From Clostridia bacterium (GTDB lineage: Bacteria; Bacillota; Clostridia; Christensenellales; Aristaeellaceae): a DNA stretch of 35,300 nt. The notes under the pieces were generated by a model that worked only from the letters and a program-made list of their open reading frames with translations, did no database searches and was not told the origin of the DNA. Of this stretch, positions 1 through 8,157 are shown piece after piece. How positions within the stretch are numbered: the stretch's first letter is position 1; every line of letters begins with the position of its first letter. The stretch spans positions 1 through 35,300 of the forward strand of contig JAFRHH010000007.1 in the NCBI GenBank assembly GCA_017433405.1. The letters run 5' to 3'. The translations under genes and the position numbers were made by a program.

Positions 1-183
1 AGTATTTATCATGATTTCCGAGAATCAAATGCTTTTTCCCTTTCAGCAGATCAAAATACTCTTCCGGTGGGCGATGGCAGCGGAAGATGAAGTCTCCGAC
101 AATGTAGACCGTATCATTTCTGTGAACCTTGCGATTCCATCGTTCGATCAGTTCTGCATTCCATCGTTCGATCAGTTCTGCAT
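1..183 (-). CDS. Metallophosphoesterase, N-terminal part (runs off the left edge)
   Basis: Reading the minus strand from an ATG at 183 gives about 61 residues before the window ends. They contain two metal-binding motifs of calcineurin-like phosphoesterases: TVYIVGDF (a GD motif) followed about 30 residues later by LILGNHDKY (GNHD). The rest of the enzyme, including the later histidine motifs, lies outside the window, so the substrate cannot be inferred. The first residues contain an exact 8-residue duplication (AELIERWN twice), caused by a 24-bp tandem repeat, which lengthens the N terminus. The family assignment is firm from the GD/GNHD spacing; the function is unknown. Confidence 0.8.
134..181. 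repeat. 24-bp perfect tandem duplication inside a coding start
   Basis: Positions 134-157 and 158-181 are identical 24-bp units in direct tandem. The length is a multiple of three, so the phosphoesterase frame is kept and eight residues are repeated right after the initiator. This is typical of recent replication slippage. Confidence 0.9.
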
Positions 184-251
184 CCATTGAATTACCTGTG
201 GGAATTCTTTATAATACAGGCACGATCCAAACAGGAAGGATGGTGCTCACG

Positions 252-563
252 ATGACAGATGCCCAACAGCGGGAAGCAGCGCGACAGTTCTTCTATAAGT
301 GGAATGGAAAAGGCCGAGAAGATGAAGATGCTCGGTCTTATTGGATAGATGTTCTCCAAGAGATTCTCGGAGTGGTGAAGGTCACAGACCGGGTTGATTT
401 TGAGAAAAAGGTACTGGATAAAGGCAGCACCCGGCGCATTGATGTATATATCCCGGAAACCCGTGTTCTGATCGAACAGAAGAGTCTGGGAATTCCGCTG
501 GATAAGCCGCAGGCCGGTCATGATGTCATACTTGCCATTACGGAATCCGGGCAAGGCTTATGA
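252..563 (+). pseudogene. N-terminal remnant of an MmeI-like (type IIL) restriction-modification enzyme
   Basis: The reading frame from the ATG at 252 (in-frame ATG at 240 and GTG at 243 also exist) resembles the start of large MmeI-type fused restriction-modification proteins: MTDAQQREAARQFFYKWNGKG, then a region with RRIDVYIPETRVLIEQKS. In that stretch D followed by E-x-K fits the PD-(D/E)XK nuclease core of this family. Such proteins are usually around 900 residues with a methyltransferase and target-recognition domain. Here the frame departs from the expected sequence after LDKPQAGH and stops about 14 codons later. No methyltransferase motif is found downstream. I infer a decayed remnant. 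A purine-rich AGGAAGG lies at 233-239. Confidence 0.7.
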
Positions 564-595
564 AATAAGGCTTGCGCCTTGGAGGGACTGGAGTA

Positions 596-1054
596 ATGAC
601 GAACGCCAGAAGGCAAAGATTACAGGAAGCAAAGAACTGGTTCGCTTCACAGAACTTCACGGATGATTCTCTCATTGTGAAGGCCTACAGGGAACGTTTC
701 AATGTGGATAAAGATTGCGCTATGCGGGAACTATGTCTGCTGAAGGTTCTGAATCCTGACAAACAGGAAGCGTATGAGAAAGCGCTAAAGGCGAAGAAGC
801 AGAAACGTTCAGGGAAATCAGACGAGTATCCGGAAGAATTGTCTGCGTTTCAGGATGAGAACTTTGCCTTTATTGCCGGATATACCCCTGCCGGTTTCCC
901 ATTCGGTATCACCTGGGAGGAACATGAAAGACTCGATCAGATGGACAGCGCGGATCTCAGCGAGGATTATGATGACAGCGATGAAGAGATCACAACACCC
1001 AGGCCAGCAGGAAAAGGCTTCTCGGATATTGATGTGTATAAATTGCCATTCTGA
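596..1054 (+). CDS. Conserved-looking hypothetical protein with acidic C terminus
   Basis: A 152-residue protein starting MTNARRQRLQEAKNW. The ATG at 596 is chosen because GGAGGG at 581-586 is well spaced; the frame also opens earlier at a TTG. The N-terminal half is predicted helical and basic (RERFNVDKDCAMREL, then KALKAKKQKR). The middle has an aromatic patch (NFAFIAGYTPAGFPFGITWEEHE). The C terminus is acidic (SADLSEDYDDSDEE). There is no signal peptide, membrane segment or catalytic motif I can name. I have an impression of similar proteins in anaerobic Clostridia but cannot assign a function. It follows the restriction-modification remnant by about 30 bp and could once have been cotranscribed with it. 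Confidence 0.65.
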   Translation: MTNARRQRLQEAKNWFASQNFTDDSLIVKAYRERFNVDKDCAMRELCLLKVLNPDKQEAYEKALKAKKQKRSGKSDEYPEELSAFQDENFAFIAGYTPAGFPFGITWEEHERLDQMDSADLSEDYDDSDEEITTPRPAGKGFSDIDVYKLPF

Positions 1055-1101
1055 GTGAATGGAAGAATTCCAGACAGCACAGTAAACGCAAGGAGGCTTC
1101 C

Positions 1102-1428
1102 ATGAGGAAATATACCGCTACCGAAAAGAAAGTTCAGATTTACGAGATTCACGATCAGGACGGGACGCCGCTTGACCTGATGAATGTGGTTGTATATAAG
1201 GAAGGAAAAATCGATCGCGTCAGCACTTTTATCGGACGGCATGATCGGGGTGAATATGTCAGTGTTGGCAATACGGAAAACCTGTCCGCTCCCGGCACTG
1301 TCTTTTCCTTTTCAAGCTATGTGCGCGAACAGAAAGACCTGTTCCTGGATATGTATATTGAACTGTATCATTCGAATCTGCAAGGAAAAGTGTACACTGC
1401 AAGCGGCAGCTGCTACATTGTCCGGTGA
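1102..1428 (+). CDS. Small hypothetical protein (108 aa)
   Basis: A good ribosome-binding site (AAGGAGG just upstream) and normal codon structure support this ORF. The protein (MRKYTATEKKVQIYEIHDQDG...) looks mostly beta-strand, with many aromatic residues near the end (LFLDMYIELYHSNLQGK). No signal peptide or membrane segment is seen. I do not recognise the family. It sits in the same direction as the 596-1054 gene, 47 bp downstream, so the two may form one transcript. The following 200 bp (1429-1629) hold only short, unconvincing frames. Confidence 0.6.
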   Translation: MRKYTATEKKVQIYEIHDQDGTPLDLMNVVVYKEGKIDRVSTFIGRHDRGEYVSVGNTENLSAPGTVFSFSSYVREQKDLFLDMYIELYHSNLQGKVYTASGSCYIVR

Positions 1429-1629
1429 CATCGGATACAGGCAGGTGGAAACGAATGGGAATTCTGGTCAACATTGGGGATATATGATTGCATATGAAGA
1501 TGATATTGAAAGATCAGATTCATGGGATGATCTAAAATCCCTTGCTCAGCCTGTGAGTAACGCATTGTAATACTCTTCAGAATAATAAATCCCACAGGAA
1601 TGATAGGATGTGTGTATTTGTAAACTCAT

Positions 1630-2490
1630 ATGATGCGACAAGATTTAATGGCAGTAGTCCCAACAAATGCGATGGACGTTGAACCTTCGATCCGGGATGA
1701 AATAATACGCTTTTTTGAAAGGAATAAAATTGAATATGGCTTTGGAGCTTACTATAATATAGATTTACTGTTGACGCAGTACATTAGTGTTCTGCATAAA
1801 TCTGTTTTACCACAACCCAGGAAGGTCTTCATCTCGAGAGAGTTAAATGCAAAACTGAATACAATATCGTTTGCCCAATGGAGACCATGCCTGATGACGA
1901 TGAAAAGCGAGTTTGAACGTGGCGTGGATATGCGTTTCAGACTAAGCACAGGGAGTGCCAAAGCTTATAGCAAAGACAATCTGTTGATTGCTTGGAAGAT
2001 ACATCATTTTCATTTTAATCCAGCACTTAAGCAAGGGGATATGCTACTTTTTGCAATTGTGAACGATGATGCTGTATATATGGTAGATGTTCTACCGCAC
2101 AATCACTATTCATTTTCAACATACCGTCTGTTGGAGATTGCTGTTAGCAATTGGCGTTTTCTATATGATCGCTATGAAGTAAAAGCAGATCATACTACAA
2201 TTGTTATCCGATCCGAAAAGGATATTGATAAGTTGTGGAAAGGTAATATTAACACAGCATTTGCCGTGCAGAACAAAGTATATATGCCTGGTTTATTTAC
2301 AGGAAATGGTCAGGATGGCGATGCTGCAATCCGTACAAACACAATTCTGAATACAATAAAAGTGAATCAAATAAAGGGGATATTAAATGATTGCACGCTA
2401 AAGCAAGTTTGGCTTACAGGCAGAACAACGCCGACGTTAATTATTGACTATTGGGACAGAAATAAGGTTTTACACACATGGCCGTTATAA
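1630..2490 (+). CDS. Hypothetical protein, AT-rich, probably acquired
   Basis: A 286-residue soluble protein. The start is uncertain: no clear ribosome-binding site precedes the ATG at 1630, and in-frame ATGs at 1648 and 1672 are alternatives. The middle contains IAWKIHHFHFN, then a strand-rich DMLLFAIVNDDAVYMVDVLPHNHYSF, then LLEIAVSNWRFLYDRYE. This W-x-IHH-x-H/LLFA/PH arrangement reminds me of uncharacterised proteins found in accessory islands, but I cannot name a family. Base composition is clearly more AT-rich than the division and protease genes, which suggests horizontal transfer. It stands alone between the small ORFs and the HU promoter. Confidence 0.6.
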   Translation: MMRQDLMAVVPTNAMDVEPSIRDEIIRFFERNKIEYGFGAYYNIDLLLTQYISVLHKSVLPQPRKVFISRELNAKLNTISFAQWRPCLMTMKSEFERGVDMRFRLSTGSAKAYSKDNLLIAWKIHHFHFNPALKQGDMLLFAIVNDDAVYMVDVLPHNHYSFSTYRLLEIAVSNWRFLYDRYEVKADHTTIVIRSEKDIDKLWKGNINTAFAVQNKVYMPGLFTGNGQDGDAAIRTNTILNTIKVNQIKGILNDCTLKQVWLTGRTTPTLIIDYWDRNKVLHTWPL

Positions 2491-2552
2491 CTAAGAAAGC
2501 AAATAGGCCTTTGTCCTTTGATATCTGCAAGCACACTCGGTTTGTATATTAG

Positions 2553-2581
2553 TTGCAGCCGGCGATCAAACATGCTATAAT
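2553..2581 (+). promoter_or_regulatory. Sigma-A-type promoter of the HU operon
   Basis: TTGCAG (2553-2558), a 17-bp spacer and TATAAT (2576-2581), with TG at -15/-14 giving an extended -10. It lies 42 bp upstream of the HU start codon and in the correct orientation. Confidence 0.75.
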
Positions 2582-2623
2582 CCCTTAAAGTTCAAGCTCT
2601 AGAGGGCAGAAAGGAAGGTTTTC

Positions 2624-2896
2624 ATGAACAAGGGAGAACTGATCAATGCGGTGGCCGCGAATGGCCTGACCAAGAAGGACGCAGAAACTGCTATCAATGC
2701 GGTGTTTGGCGCTATCGGAGATGCTCTGGCAAAAGGCGAAGCTGTTCAGCTGATTGGCTTCGGCACCTTTGGTGTGAAGGAACGCGCTGCCCGTGAAGGC
2801 CGTAATCCGCGGACGGGTGAAGTTGTGAAGATTGCAGCTTCCAAGGTTCCCACCTTCAAAGCCGGCAAAGCTCTTAAAGATAAAGTTTCGAAATAA
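2624..2896 (+). CDS. hup: HU-family DNA-binding protein
   Basis: A 90-residue histone-like protein of exactly the family length, beginning [21 protein letters not shown]. The diagnostic block [18 protein letters not shown] carries the beta-arm region, and the end is [14 protein letters not shown] dimers bend and compact DNA in the nucleoid. The ribosome-binding site is AGAAAGGAAGG just upstream. A strong promoter precedes it and the DUF6465-like gene follows 17 bp downstream, so both are probably on one transcript. Confidence 0.97.
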   Translation: MNKGELINAVAANGLTKKDAETAINAVFGAIGDALAKGEAVQLIGFGTFGVKERAAREGRNPRTGEVVKIAASKVPTFKAGKALKDKVSK

Positions 2897-2913
2897 TAAA
2901 GAGGTATCAGATC

Positions 2914-3297
2914 ATGGCTACAAAGAAGAAAGTCACGGAAGAAGTCAAGGACACTGCCAAGACGGTTGCCGACAAAGCCACCGCTGAAAAGATCGAAGCG
3001 AAGGATTCGAAGGATGCAAAGAAGATCAAAGCTACGAAGAAGACTCGCGCTGCCGGTAAAAAAGTCAAGGAAGCTGTTGCCCCAGCCGTGGAAGCTGTTA
3101 AGAAGCCCATCGCCAAGGCAAAAGCCGGCAAGGTTAATCTCGTGTTCCAGAGCGTTATGGGCGGAGCTGTGACACCGGAAGAGATCACCGCCAAACTGCC
3201 GAAGGAAGCCACCGATGCTTACATCAAGATCGAAGAAAACAAGATCTACTGGGTTGGCAAGAAGGGCGAAATGGGGTCCGTAGATATCTGGGACTAA
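2914..3297 (+). CDS. DUF6465-like protein with a lysine/alanine-rich N-terminal tail
   Basis: A 127-residue protein in two parts. Residues 1 to about 72 are low-complexity and very rich in K, A, E and T, with repeated KK, AxKK and PxxKA patterns like the tails of histone H1 or bacterial Hc1-type proteins. Residues about 73-127 (KVNLVFQSVMGGAVTPEEI ... YIKIEENKIYWVGKKGEMGSVDIWD) look like a small beta-rich domain of the DUF6465 type common in Clostridia; I assign this from memory of the family, not a search. Its position directly behind HU and its basic tail suggest a nucleoid or DNA-associated role, which is inference. GAGG precedes the ATG. Confidence 0.75.
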   Translation: MATKKKVTEEVKDTAKTVADKATAEKIEAKDSKDAKKIKATKKTRAAGKKVKEAVAPAVEAVKKPIAKAKAGKVNLVFQSVMGGAVTPEEITAKLPKEATDAYIKIEENKIYWVGKKGEMGSVDIWD

Positions 3298-3359
3298 GCT
3301 GTTATATCATCATCACAGAAATCGAGTAGGAGGGGGAGATTAACCCCCGTCCTCTCACC

Positions 3360-3389
3360 GCACCGTGCGTACCGTTCGGTACACGGCGC
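3360..3389 (-). ncRNA. Group II intron domain V
   Basis: A 30-nt hairpin: an 8-bp lower stem, a two-base bulge (CG), a 4-bp upper stem TACC/GGTA and a GAAC loop. CGC at stem positions 2-4 is the catalytic triad. Domain VI lies directly downstream towards 3321. Confidence 0.85.
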
Positions 3390-3413
3390 GTGTAATGCAA
3401 TCAGGTTATCAGC

Positions 3414-4841
3414 TTACATAGTATGGGCTACTGCCCGTAAAATGCAGGCTTCATGGATCGACTCGTACGCTTTGGATATGTTGAAATATCCTGCGCGTTC
3501 GAGTCTTTCTTTTGTTATGGCTCTTTTCACAGCCGGAAAATCAGAAGCCGCCCAGTACGATTGCCTGCTCCCTGCCGTCATCCTCGCATGCTTTTCCGGC
3601 ACGCCCAGTTTTCGGAGGTTGTGGTATTTCGTTCGGGGCTTCTTCCATTGCTTCCAGATGTACATCCTGTACCGTCGCCTGAGCCACTGATCAAGTTTCT
3701 CTGCCGTTGACTTCATGTCTGCCAGTCCATAGTAATTCAGCCAGCCTTGCATGAAAAGCTTCTGCTTTTCCATGACCTGTCTGACATTCCTGCCCTGGTT
3801 TCTCCGCGTAAGTTCGTGCAGTTTTGCTTTTGCCTTCTTCAGGGATTTCGGATGTACCCGTATCAGGACATCCTCCTTATACTTTCTGAATGCAAATCCC
3901 AGAAACTTGAATTTCTCCCGGGATGTTATCCGGGTGACTCGGCTCTTTTCCCGGTTCACTTTTAGCTTCAGTTTCCCTTCGAGGTAACGTGTGCTGCTTT
4001 CCAGCAGTCGTTCCGCTGCCCGCTTGCTTTTGCAAAGAAGGACGATATCGTCAGCGTACCGGATGACCGGCACTCCTCTTTTCTCGTATTCCTTGTCAAA
4101 CTCATGAAGGTAAATATTCGCTAACAGTGGGGATAGTGGGCCGCCCTGCGGGCTTCCCTCTTCCGTAGCAATCCTGATTCCGTTCTCCATGACTCCGCTT
4201 TTCAGAAATTTCTTAATCAGCTGGATCACTCGTTCATCTGTTACTTCTTTCCGCAACAGATTCAGCAGCTTTTCATGGTTCAGCGTATCGAAATACTTGC
4301 TTAAATCCAGTTCTACCGCCCATTCGTAGCCGTCGAATACGTATCCCTTGATTTTGAGGATCGCGTCCTGCGCGCTTCGTCCGGGCCTGTATCCGTAGCT
4401 TCCTTCTGAGAAGATCGGTTCCCATATCGGTGCAAGTATCTGTGAGATTGCCTGCTGTACAATCCGGTCAATGACCGACGGTATTCCGAGCTTCCGTACC
4501 CCGCCGTCCGGTTTCGGTATCTCTTTCCGCCGTACCGGTTGGGGTTTGTACTTCCCGCTTCGGATACTCTCCGTCAGTTCCTTCCCGTGTTCCTTGAGCC
4601 AGGGGAGCGCCTCCTCTACGGTCATGCCATCTACTCCCGGTGCTTCTTTGTTCGCCTTGACCCTCTTGTAGGCCCTGTTCATGTTGTCCCTGAACAGCAT
4701 CTTTTCCAAGAGTTTCGGCTCCCTGACTTCCGTTTCTCCAGTTTCCGGTCGGGCAGCACTCTGCGCTCCTGCATACTCTTTGCATTCCGTGCTATCCCTT
4801 TGCAGGCAGCCGCCGCTTTCGGCGTTTTCTGCTCTCTCCAT
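3414..4841 (-). CDS. ltrA: Group II intron reverse transcriptase/maturase
   Basis: A 475-residue intron-encoded protein lying within intron domain IV. RT blocks are seen in order: IPKPDGGVRKLGIPSVIDR (about 108-126), SYGYRPGRSAQDA (148-160), the AVELDLSKYFDTLNHE block with Asp179, GSPQGGPLSPLLANIYL (229-244), and the catalytic YADD at 262-265. A maturase (X) domain follows (KFKFLGFAFRKY, then GWLNYYG). No C-terminal HNH endonuclease is present, as expected for class C introns, which use single-stranded or replicating targets. The start codon ATG has AAAGGAGGA upstream. It splices its host intron and copies it into new terminator sites. All key residues are intact, so it may be active. Confidence 0.96.
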   Translation of the reverse strand: MERAENAESGGCLQRDSTECKEYAGAQSAARPETGETEVREPKLLEKMLFRDNMNRAYKRVKANKEAPGVDGMTVEEALPWLKEHGKELTESIRSGKYKPQPVRRKEIPKPDGGVRKLGIPSVIDRIVQQAISQILAPIWEPIFSEGSYGYRPGRSAQDAILKIKGYVFDGYEWAVELDLSKYFDTLNHEKLLNLLRKEVTDERVIQLIKKFLKSGVMENGIRIATEEGSPQGGPLSPLLANIYLHEFDKEYEKRGVPVIRYADDIVLLCKSKRAAERLLESSTRYLEGKLKLKVNREKSRVTRITSREKFKFLGFAFRKYKEDVLIRVHPKSLKKAKAKLHELTRRNQGRNVRQVMEKQKLFMQGWLNYYGLADMKSTAEKLDQWLRRRYRMYIWKQWKKPRTKYHNLRKLGVPEKHARMTAGSRQSYWAASDFPAVKRAITKERLERAGYFNISKAYESIHEACILRAVAHTM

Positions 4842-5280
4842 GCTGTCCTCCTTTCTCCGGTTACTCCGGACTGCATTACTTCGGCCCTTCCCAATTCTGG
4901 TACTATGGCCTCAGCTGACTCCTGCGCGCTCAGCGTGACTTTCCTTATATGGCCACGGTTACCCCTTTCAGGGCGTTCCGCGCAGGTCTCCCCGGGTACC
5001 ACACGTTTCTTTCCCTCCATCTACCTGCCACATTTACCCCGCATGATTCCGTGTAGCTATTGGGCTTCGACTTGTTTAGGAGCCTTACCCTCATGCAGAC
5101 CCTTATATGTGATTCCTGTTCGTCAGGCCAGAGGTTTGCCCGTGGTTAGTCTGCTCCCACATCCGGCTTCCTTCAGATTCCATCTCACGATGGACACCCT
5201 TGCCTTCGGCTGTACCCTTCCCACTACCGGGCGGGTTCGGGACTTTCACCCGTTAGAAACGTGCGCCGCCGGGCGCACTG

Positions 5281-5315
5281 AAAAAAAACGGCGGAACATT
5301 CAACCGTTCCGCCGT
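5281..5315 (-). terminator. Intrinsic terminator of ftsZ, site of intron insertion
   Basis: On the minus strand, a perfect 10-bp stem ACGGCGGAAC/GTTCCGCCGT with an 8-base loop (5288-5315) is followed by an unbroken T-tract (5281-5287). It starts 13 bp beyond the ftsZ stop codon. The intron begins two bases after the T-tract. Confidence 0.95.
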
Positions 5316-5327
5316 AAAAGGGGTCTG

Positions 5328-6797
5328 TCAGTTCTTCTTTCTGCGCAGGAAGCCGGGCACGCCGTGATCATCCGTCGACATGGCCTGGTTCTGGGGAATC
5401 GGCTGGAAGGAGCCGGTCTGTCCGGTAACCTGGCCGTTGCTGTTGAACATGGGCTGATAGCCGGCGGGCTGGCCGGGCGCGAAAGCGCCGGTATTCCCGT
5501 TCATGGCCGGGCCGGCCGCCGCGGGCGAACCCATCGTCTGGAAGGATCGGGTGGGCTGCTGCCCCGGATTCTGCTGATAGCTGAACCCGGTCTGGAAGGA
5601 GCCGGTGTTGACCATGCCGGGAACGCCCATGCTGGGCCGGCTGCTGTTCATGAAGGCCGGCGTCTGGCTGCCGAAGGTTCCGGCAAAGGGGCTGCCGGAG
5701 GGGGCCGGCGCGCCGGATTCAAAGGCGGACCCGGTCAGCGGCTCGTTCCGCCCCGTATTCCCGAAGCTGGATCCGCTGCCGAAGAGGCGCTCATGCTCAA
5801 TCTCCCGCGGCTTCCGGGCGGGCTCCTTCGTCGGGAAGGGGGTCTTTTCAAACCCGGTGGCGATGACGGTAATCCTGACATCGTCGCCCATGGTCTCGTC
5901 GATCCCGGCGCCGAAGATGATATTGGCGTCCGGATCCGCGGCCTCCATGATCAGGTTAGCCGCTTCATTGATATCCATAATGGAGATGTCCGCTCCGCCG
6001 GTCACGTTGATCAGCACGGCGCGGGCGCCGTCGATATTGGTCTCCAGCAGCGGGGAGGCAATGGCGTTCTTCGCGGCCTCCACCAGCTTGTTTTCGCCGG
6101 TTCCGACGCCGATCCCCATATGGGCCATGCCGCCGGATTCCATCACCGTCTTGACATCCGCGAAGTCCAGGTTGATCATCGCGGGAACAGCGATCAGATC
6201 GCTGATGCCCTGGATGCCCTGGCGCAGCACATCGTCCGCGATCTTAAAGGCTTCCAGCATGGTGGTTCCCTTGTTGACCACCTGCAGCAGCCGGTCGTTC
6301 GGAATCACCACCAGGGTATCCACGTGCTGCTTCAGCTCGGCGATCCCGCTTTCCGCGTTCTTCATGCGCTGCTTCCCTTCAAAGTTGAAGGGCTTGGTCA
6401 CCACGGCGATGGTCAGCGTTCCGAGATCCCGCGCGATCTCCGCAACAACGGGCGCGGCGCCGGTTCCGGTTCCGCCCCCCATCCCGGCGGTGATAAAGAC
6501 CAGATCAGCCCCCTTGAGCGCCTGGGCGATTTCCTCCCGGCTTTCCTCCGCCGCCCGGCGGCCCACCTCGGGAATGGCCCCCGCTCCCAGGCCCTTGGTC
6601 AGCTTTTCTCCGATCTGAATCTTGACCTGGGCGTTGGACTGGCCCAGGGCCTGCCGGTCCGTATTGACGGAAATGAATTCCACGCCGCGCAGGCCCGCGT
6701 CCACCATCCGGTTGACCGCGTTGTTCCCGCCGCCGCCGCAGCCGACGACCTTAATGGAGGCGAAAGTGTTCTGTTCTTCGTTTTTGAACTCAATCAT
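5328..6797 (-). CDS. ftsZ: Cell division GTPase FtsZ
   Basis: A 489-residue tubulin homologue that polymerises into the division ring. The GTP-binding signature GGGTGTG is at residues 107-113, the T7 catalytic loop NLDFAD at 209-214, and the N terminus carries [14 protein letters not shown]. After the GTPase core (to about residue 320) comes an unusually long, disordered linker of about 150 residues rich in G, S, P, Q, F and N (repeated GSF/TGSFQ and SPFAG-type units). It ends in the conserved C-terminal peptide [10 protein letters not shown] that binds FtsA and other partners. The gene is the last of the division cluster, 4 bp after ftsA, and is closed by a terminator. Confidence 0.99.
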   Translation of the reverse strand: MIEFKNEEQNTFASIKVVGCGGGGNNAVNRMVDAGLRGVEFISVNTDRQALGQSNAQVKIQIGEKLTKGLGAGAIPEVGRRAAEESREEIAQALKGADLVFITAGMGGGTGTGAAPVVAEIARDLGTLTIAVVTKPFNFEGKQRMKNAESGIAELKQHVDTLVVIPNDRLLQVVNKGTTMLEAFKIADDVLRQGIQGISDLIAVPAMINLDFADVKTVMESGGMAHMGIGVGTGENKLVEAAKNAIASPLLETNIDGARAVLINVTGGADISIMDINEAANLIMEAADPDANIIFGAGIDETMGDDVRITVIATGFEKTPFPTKEPARKPREIEHERLFGSGSSFGNTGRNEPLTGSAFESGAPAPSGSPFAGTFGSQTPAFMNSSRPSMGVPGMVNTGSFQTGFSYQQNPGQQPTRSFQTMGSPAAAGPAMNGNTGAFAPGQPAGYQPMFNSNGQVTGQTGSFQPIPQNQAMSTDDHGVPGFLRRKKN

Positions 6798-6801
6798 ATG
6801 C

Positions 6802-7995
6802 TTACCCTCCCAACAAACTCCGGAAGAAATCCCTGATTTTGCCGCCTGCGCCGGCAGCCGGCTGCCGCTGCTGTTCGATGGTATCGATGATCAGATCCAT
6901 CAGCCCCAGTACGCTCGAGAAGCTGTGGCTGTTCAGCTTGGTTGTCCGCCGGGGCGTTTCCTGAACCGGCCGCCCCAGCTTCCCGGAAAGATATTCCTTG
7001 CCTCCCCGGTTGAAGCACAGGCCGCCGCCGGTGATGAAAATGCTGCTCCAGTTTCCCAGCCCGCCGAAATCATCCTCAATCGCTTCCTTGATCTGGCCGG
7101 CAATCTCGTCCAGCTCGCGGCAAAGGATGGGCTTGACCTGCTCCCGGGTAAAGGACGTTCCCTTCTGGCCGTCCGCCCCCGGAACCTCGAAGGTTTCCCC
7201 GCTGGTCTCAATCCCGTAGACGAACTGGCGCTTGATATCCTCCGCGGCGCTCAGGCTGATATCCAGATCCTCCGCCAGGGCGACGGCCAGATCGCCCCCG
7301 CCCACGTCCAGCACCTTGTGATAGATGATGGCGTCGCCTTCAACGCCGATGATCTCCGTGTTCAAATAGCCCATATCGATGAGGACGGAGGTATGGTCCC
7401 GATCCTGCTCGTTCAGATAGAGCATGGCCTCCCCGGCCGTCGTGGAATAAAAGCCGGCCACGGCGATCCCCTGATCCGCCATCCGGTTGGTTACATCGTC
7501 GATAAAAAAGCGGTTCCCGACCACGAAGCTGATGAAGGCGGTCATTTCCCTTCCCTTCATGCCCACGGGCTCCAGGGTTTTCTTGCCGCTGTCCACCATA
7601 AACCACGCGGGGCTGGAATGAATCACGACCCCCGGCATGCTGGACAGGTTTTCCGCCGCCTTGTTAAAGGCGGCCTTCACGTCCGCCGAGGTAACGCGGG
7701 GATCCGTTCCCTTGAGGCTGATGGTCACCTTGGTCGCGTAGACCCGGATGAAGGCGCCCGGCACCCCCACATTGATCTCCCGGATCTTGATGCCGGCCTG
7801 TTCCTCCGCGTCAGCAATGCTGCGCCGGATGGCCTCGTCCAGCATGCCGGGATTATTCCACCCCTCAGCCAGGTATCCGTCATATTTCGCGACGCCTGCC
7901 GCGGTAATATCGCAGCGCTGGCTGCCGCTGTTCTCGGCCACGAGCGTTACAATCTTGCTCGTGCCGAAATCGATGGCCGCAACCGTCGTTTTCAT
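6802..7995 (-). CDS. ftsA: Cell division protein FtsA (actin-like membrane tether)
   Basis: A 397-residue actin/Hsp70-fold protein. The phosphate-1 motif [16 protein letters not shown] is at the N terminus, a second nucleotide motif is [11 protein letters not shown], and an adenosine-type motif is [15 protein letters not shown] near residue 320. The last residues, [13 protein letters not shown], form the amphipathic helix that anchors FtsA to the membrane. The protein links FtsZ filaments to the membrane. It is somewhat divergent from model FtsA proteins, but the position directly before ftsZ and the terminal helix settle the call. Its own promoter lies about 80 bp upstream. Confidence 0.93.
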   Translation of the reverse strand: MKTTVAAIDFGTSKIVTLVAENSGSQRCDITAAGVAKYDGYLAEGWNNPGMLDEAIRRSIADAEEQAGIKIREINVGVPGAFIRVYATKVTISLKGTDPRVTSADVKAAFNKAAENLSSMPGVVIHSSPAWFMVDSGKKTLEPVGMKGREMTAFISFVVGNRFFIDDVTNRMADQGIAVAGFYSTTAGEAMLYLNEQDRDHTSVLIDMGYLNTEIIGVEGDAIIYHKVLDVGGGDLAVALAEDLDISLSAAEDIKRQFVYGIETSGETFEVPGADGQKGTSFTREQVKPILCRELDEIAGQIKEAIEDDFGGLGNWSSIFITGGGLCFNRGGKEYLSGKLGRPVQETPRRTTKLNSHSFSSVLGLMDLIIDTIEQQRQPAAGAGGKIRDFFRSLLGG

Positions 7996-8073
7996 GTCTC
8001 CTCATCCCCCTGTTATTCAGGCGTCCTCCGGGCTGGCTGAACCGAATCCTGATCACAGACGCATACTGGTAAC

Positions 8074-8102
8074 ATTATATTCGGAAGTTTCATTAATTGC
8101 AA
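8074..8102 (-). promoter_or_regulatory. Promoter of ftsA-ftsZ
   Basis: On the minus strand TTGCAA (8097-8102), a 17-bp spacer and TATAAT (8074-8079). It lies in the AT-rich 162-bp gap between ftsQ and ftsA, which lets ftsAZ be made independently of the upstream wall genes. Confidence 0.8.
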
Positions 8103-8157
8103 GTCTTTTGAAAAACTTTATTACATTTTACAGCTTTTTTGTAACATTTTTTGATAT

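Larger units (their letters stand above)
3321..5278 (-). mobile_element. Group IIC intron (full length)
   Basis: On the minus strand the element begins at 5278 with GTGCGCCC, the group II 5-prime consensus, and ends near 3321 with CTACTCGAT. Domain V is visible at 3360-3389 as a hairpin of GCGCCGTG pairing with CACGGTGC, with a two-base CG bulge; its catalytic triad reads CGC, the form typical of class C introns. Domain VI follows (GGGGG/CCCCC stem) with an unpaired A seven bases from the 3-prime end. The 5-prime exon is the ftsZ intrinsic terminator and its T-tract, the classical target of class C introns. The 437 bp from 5278 to the ORF (4842) hold RNA domains I-III. The element is about 1.96 kb. 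Confidence 0.88.

Noticed and set aside
1435-1570. Short frame after the 108-residue gene (ending DDLKSLAQPVSNAL)
   Set aside because: It is in a different frame from the preceding gene, lacks a ribosome-binding site and has no recognisable similarity.
5261-5278. Palindrome GTGCGC...GCGCAC taken as a second terminator
   Set aside because: It is the first bases of the group II intron (domain I start) and has no T-tract of its own.
4539-6836. A 765-codon plus-strand frame opposite ftsZ and the intron
   Set aside because: It is antisense to well-supported genes, crosses the intron border and has no domain features; long shadow frames are expected from the GC-rich codon bias.
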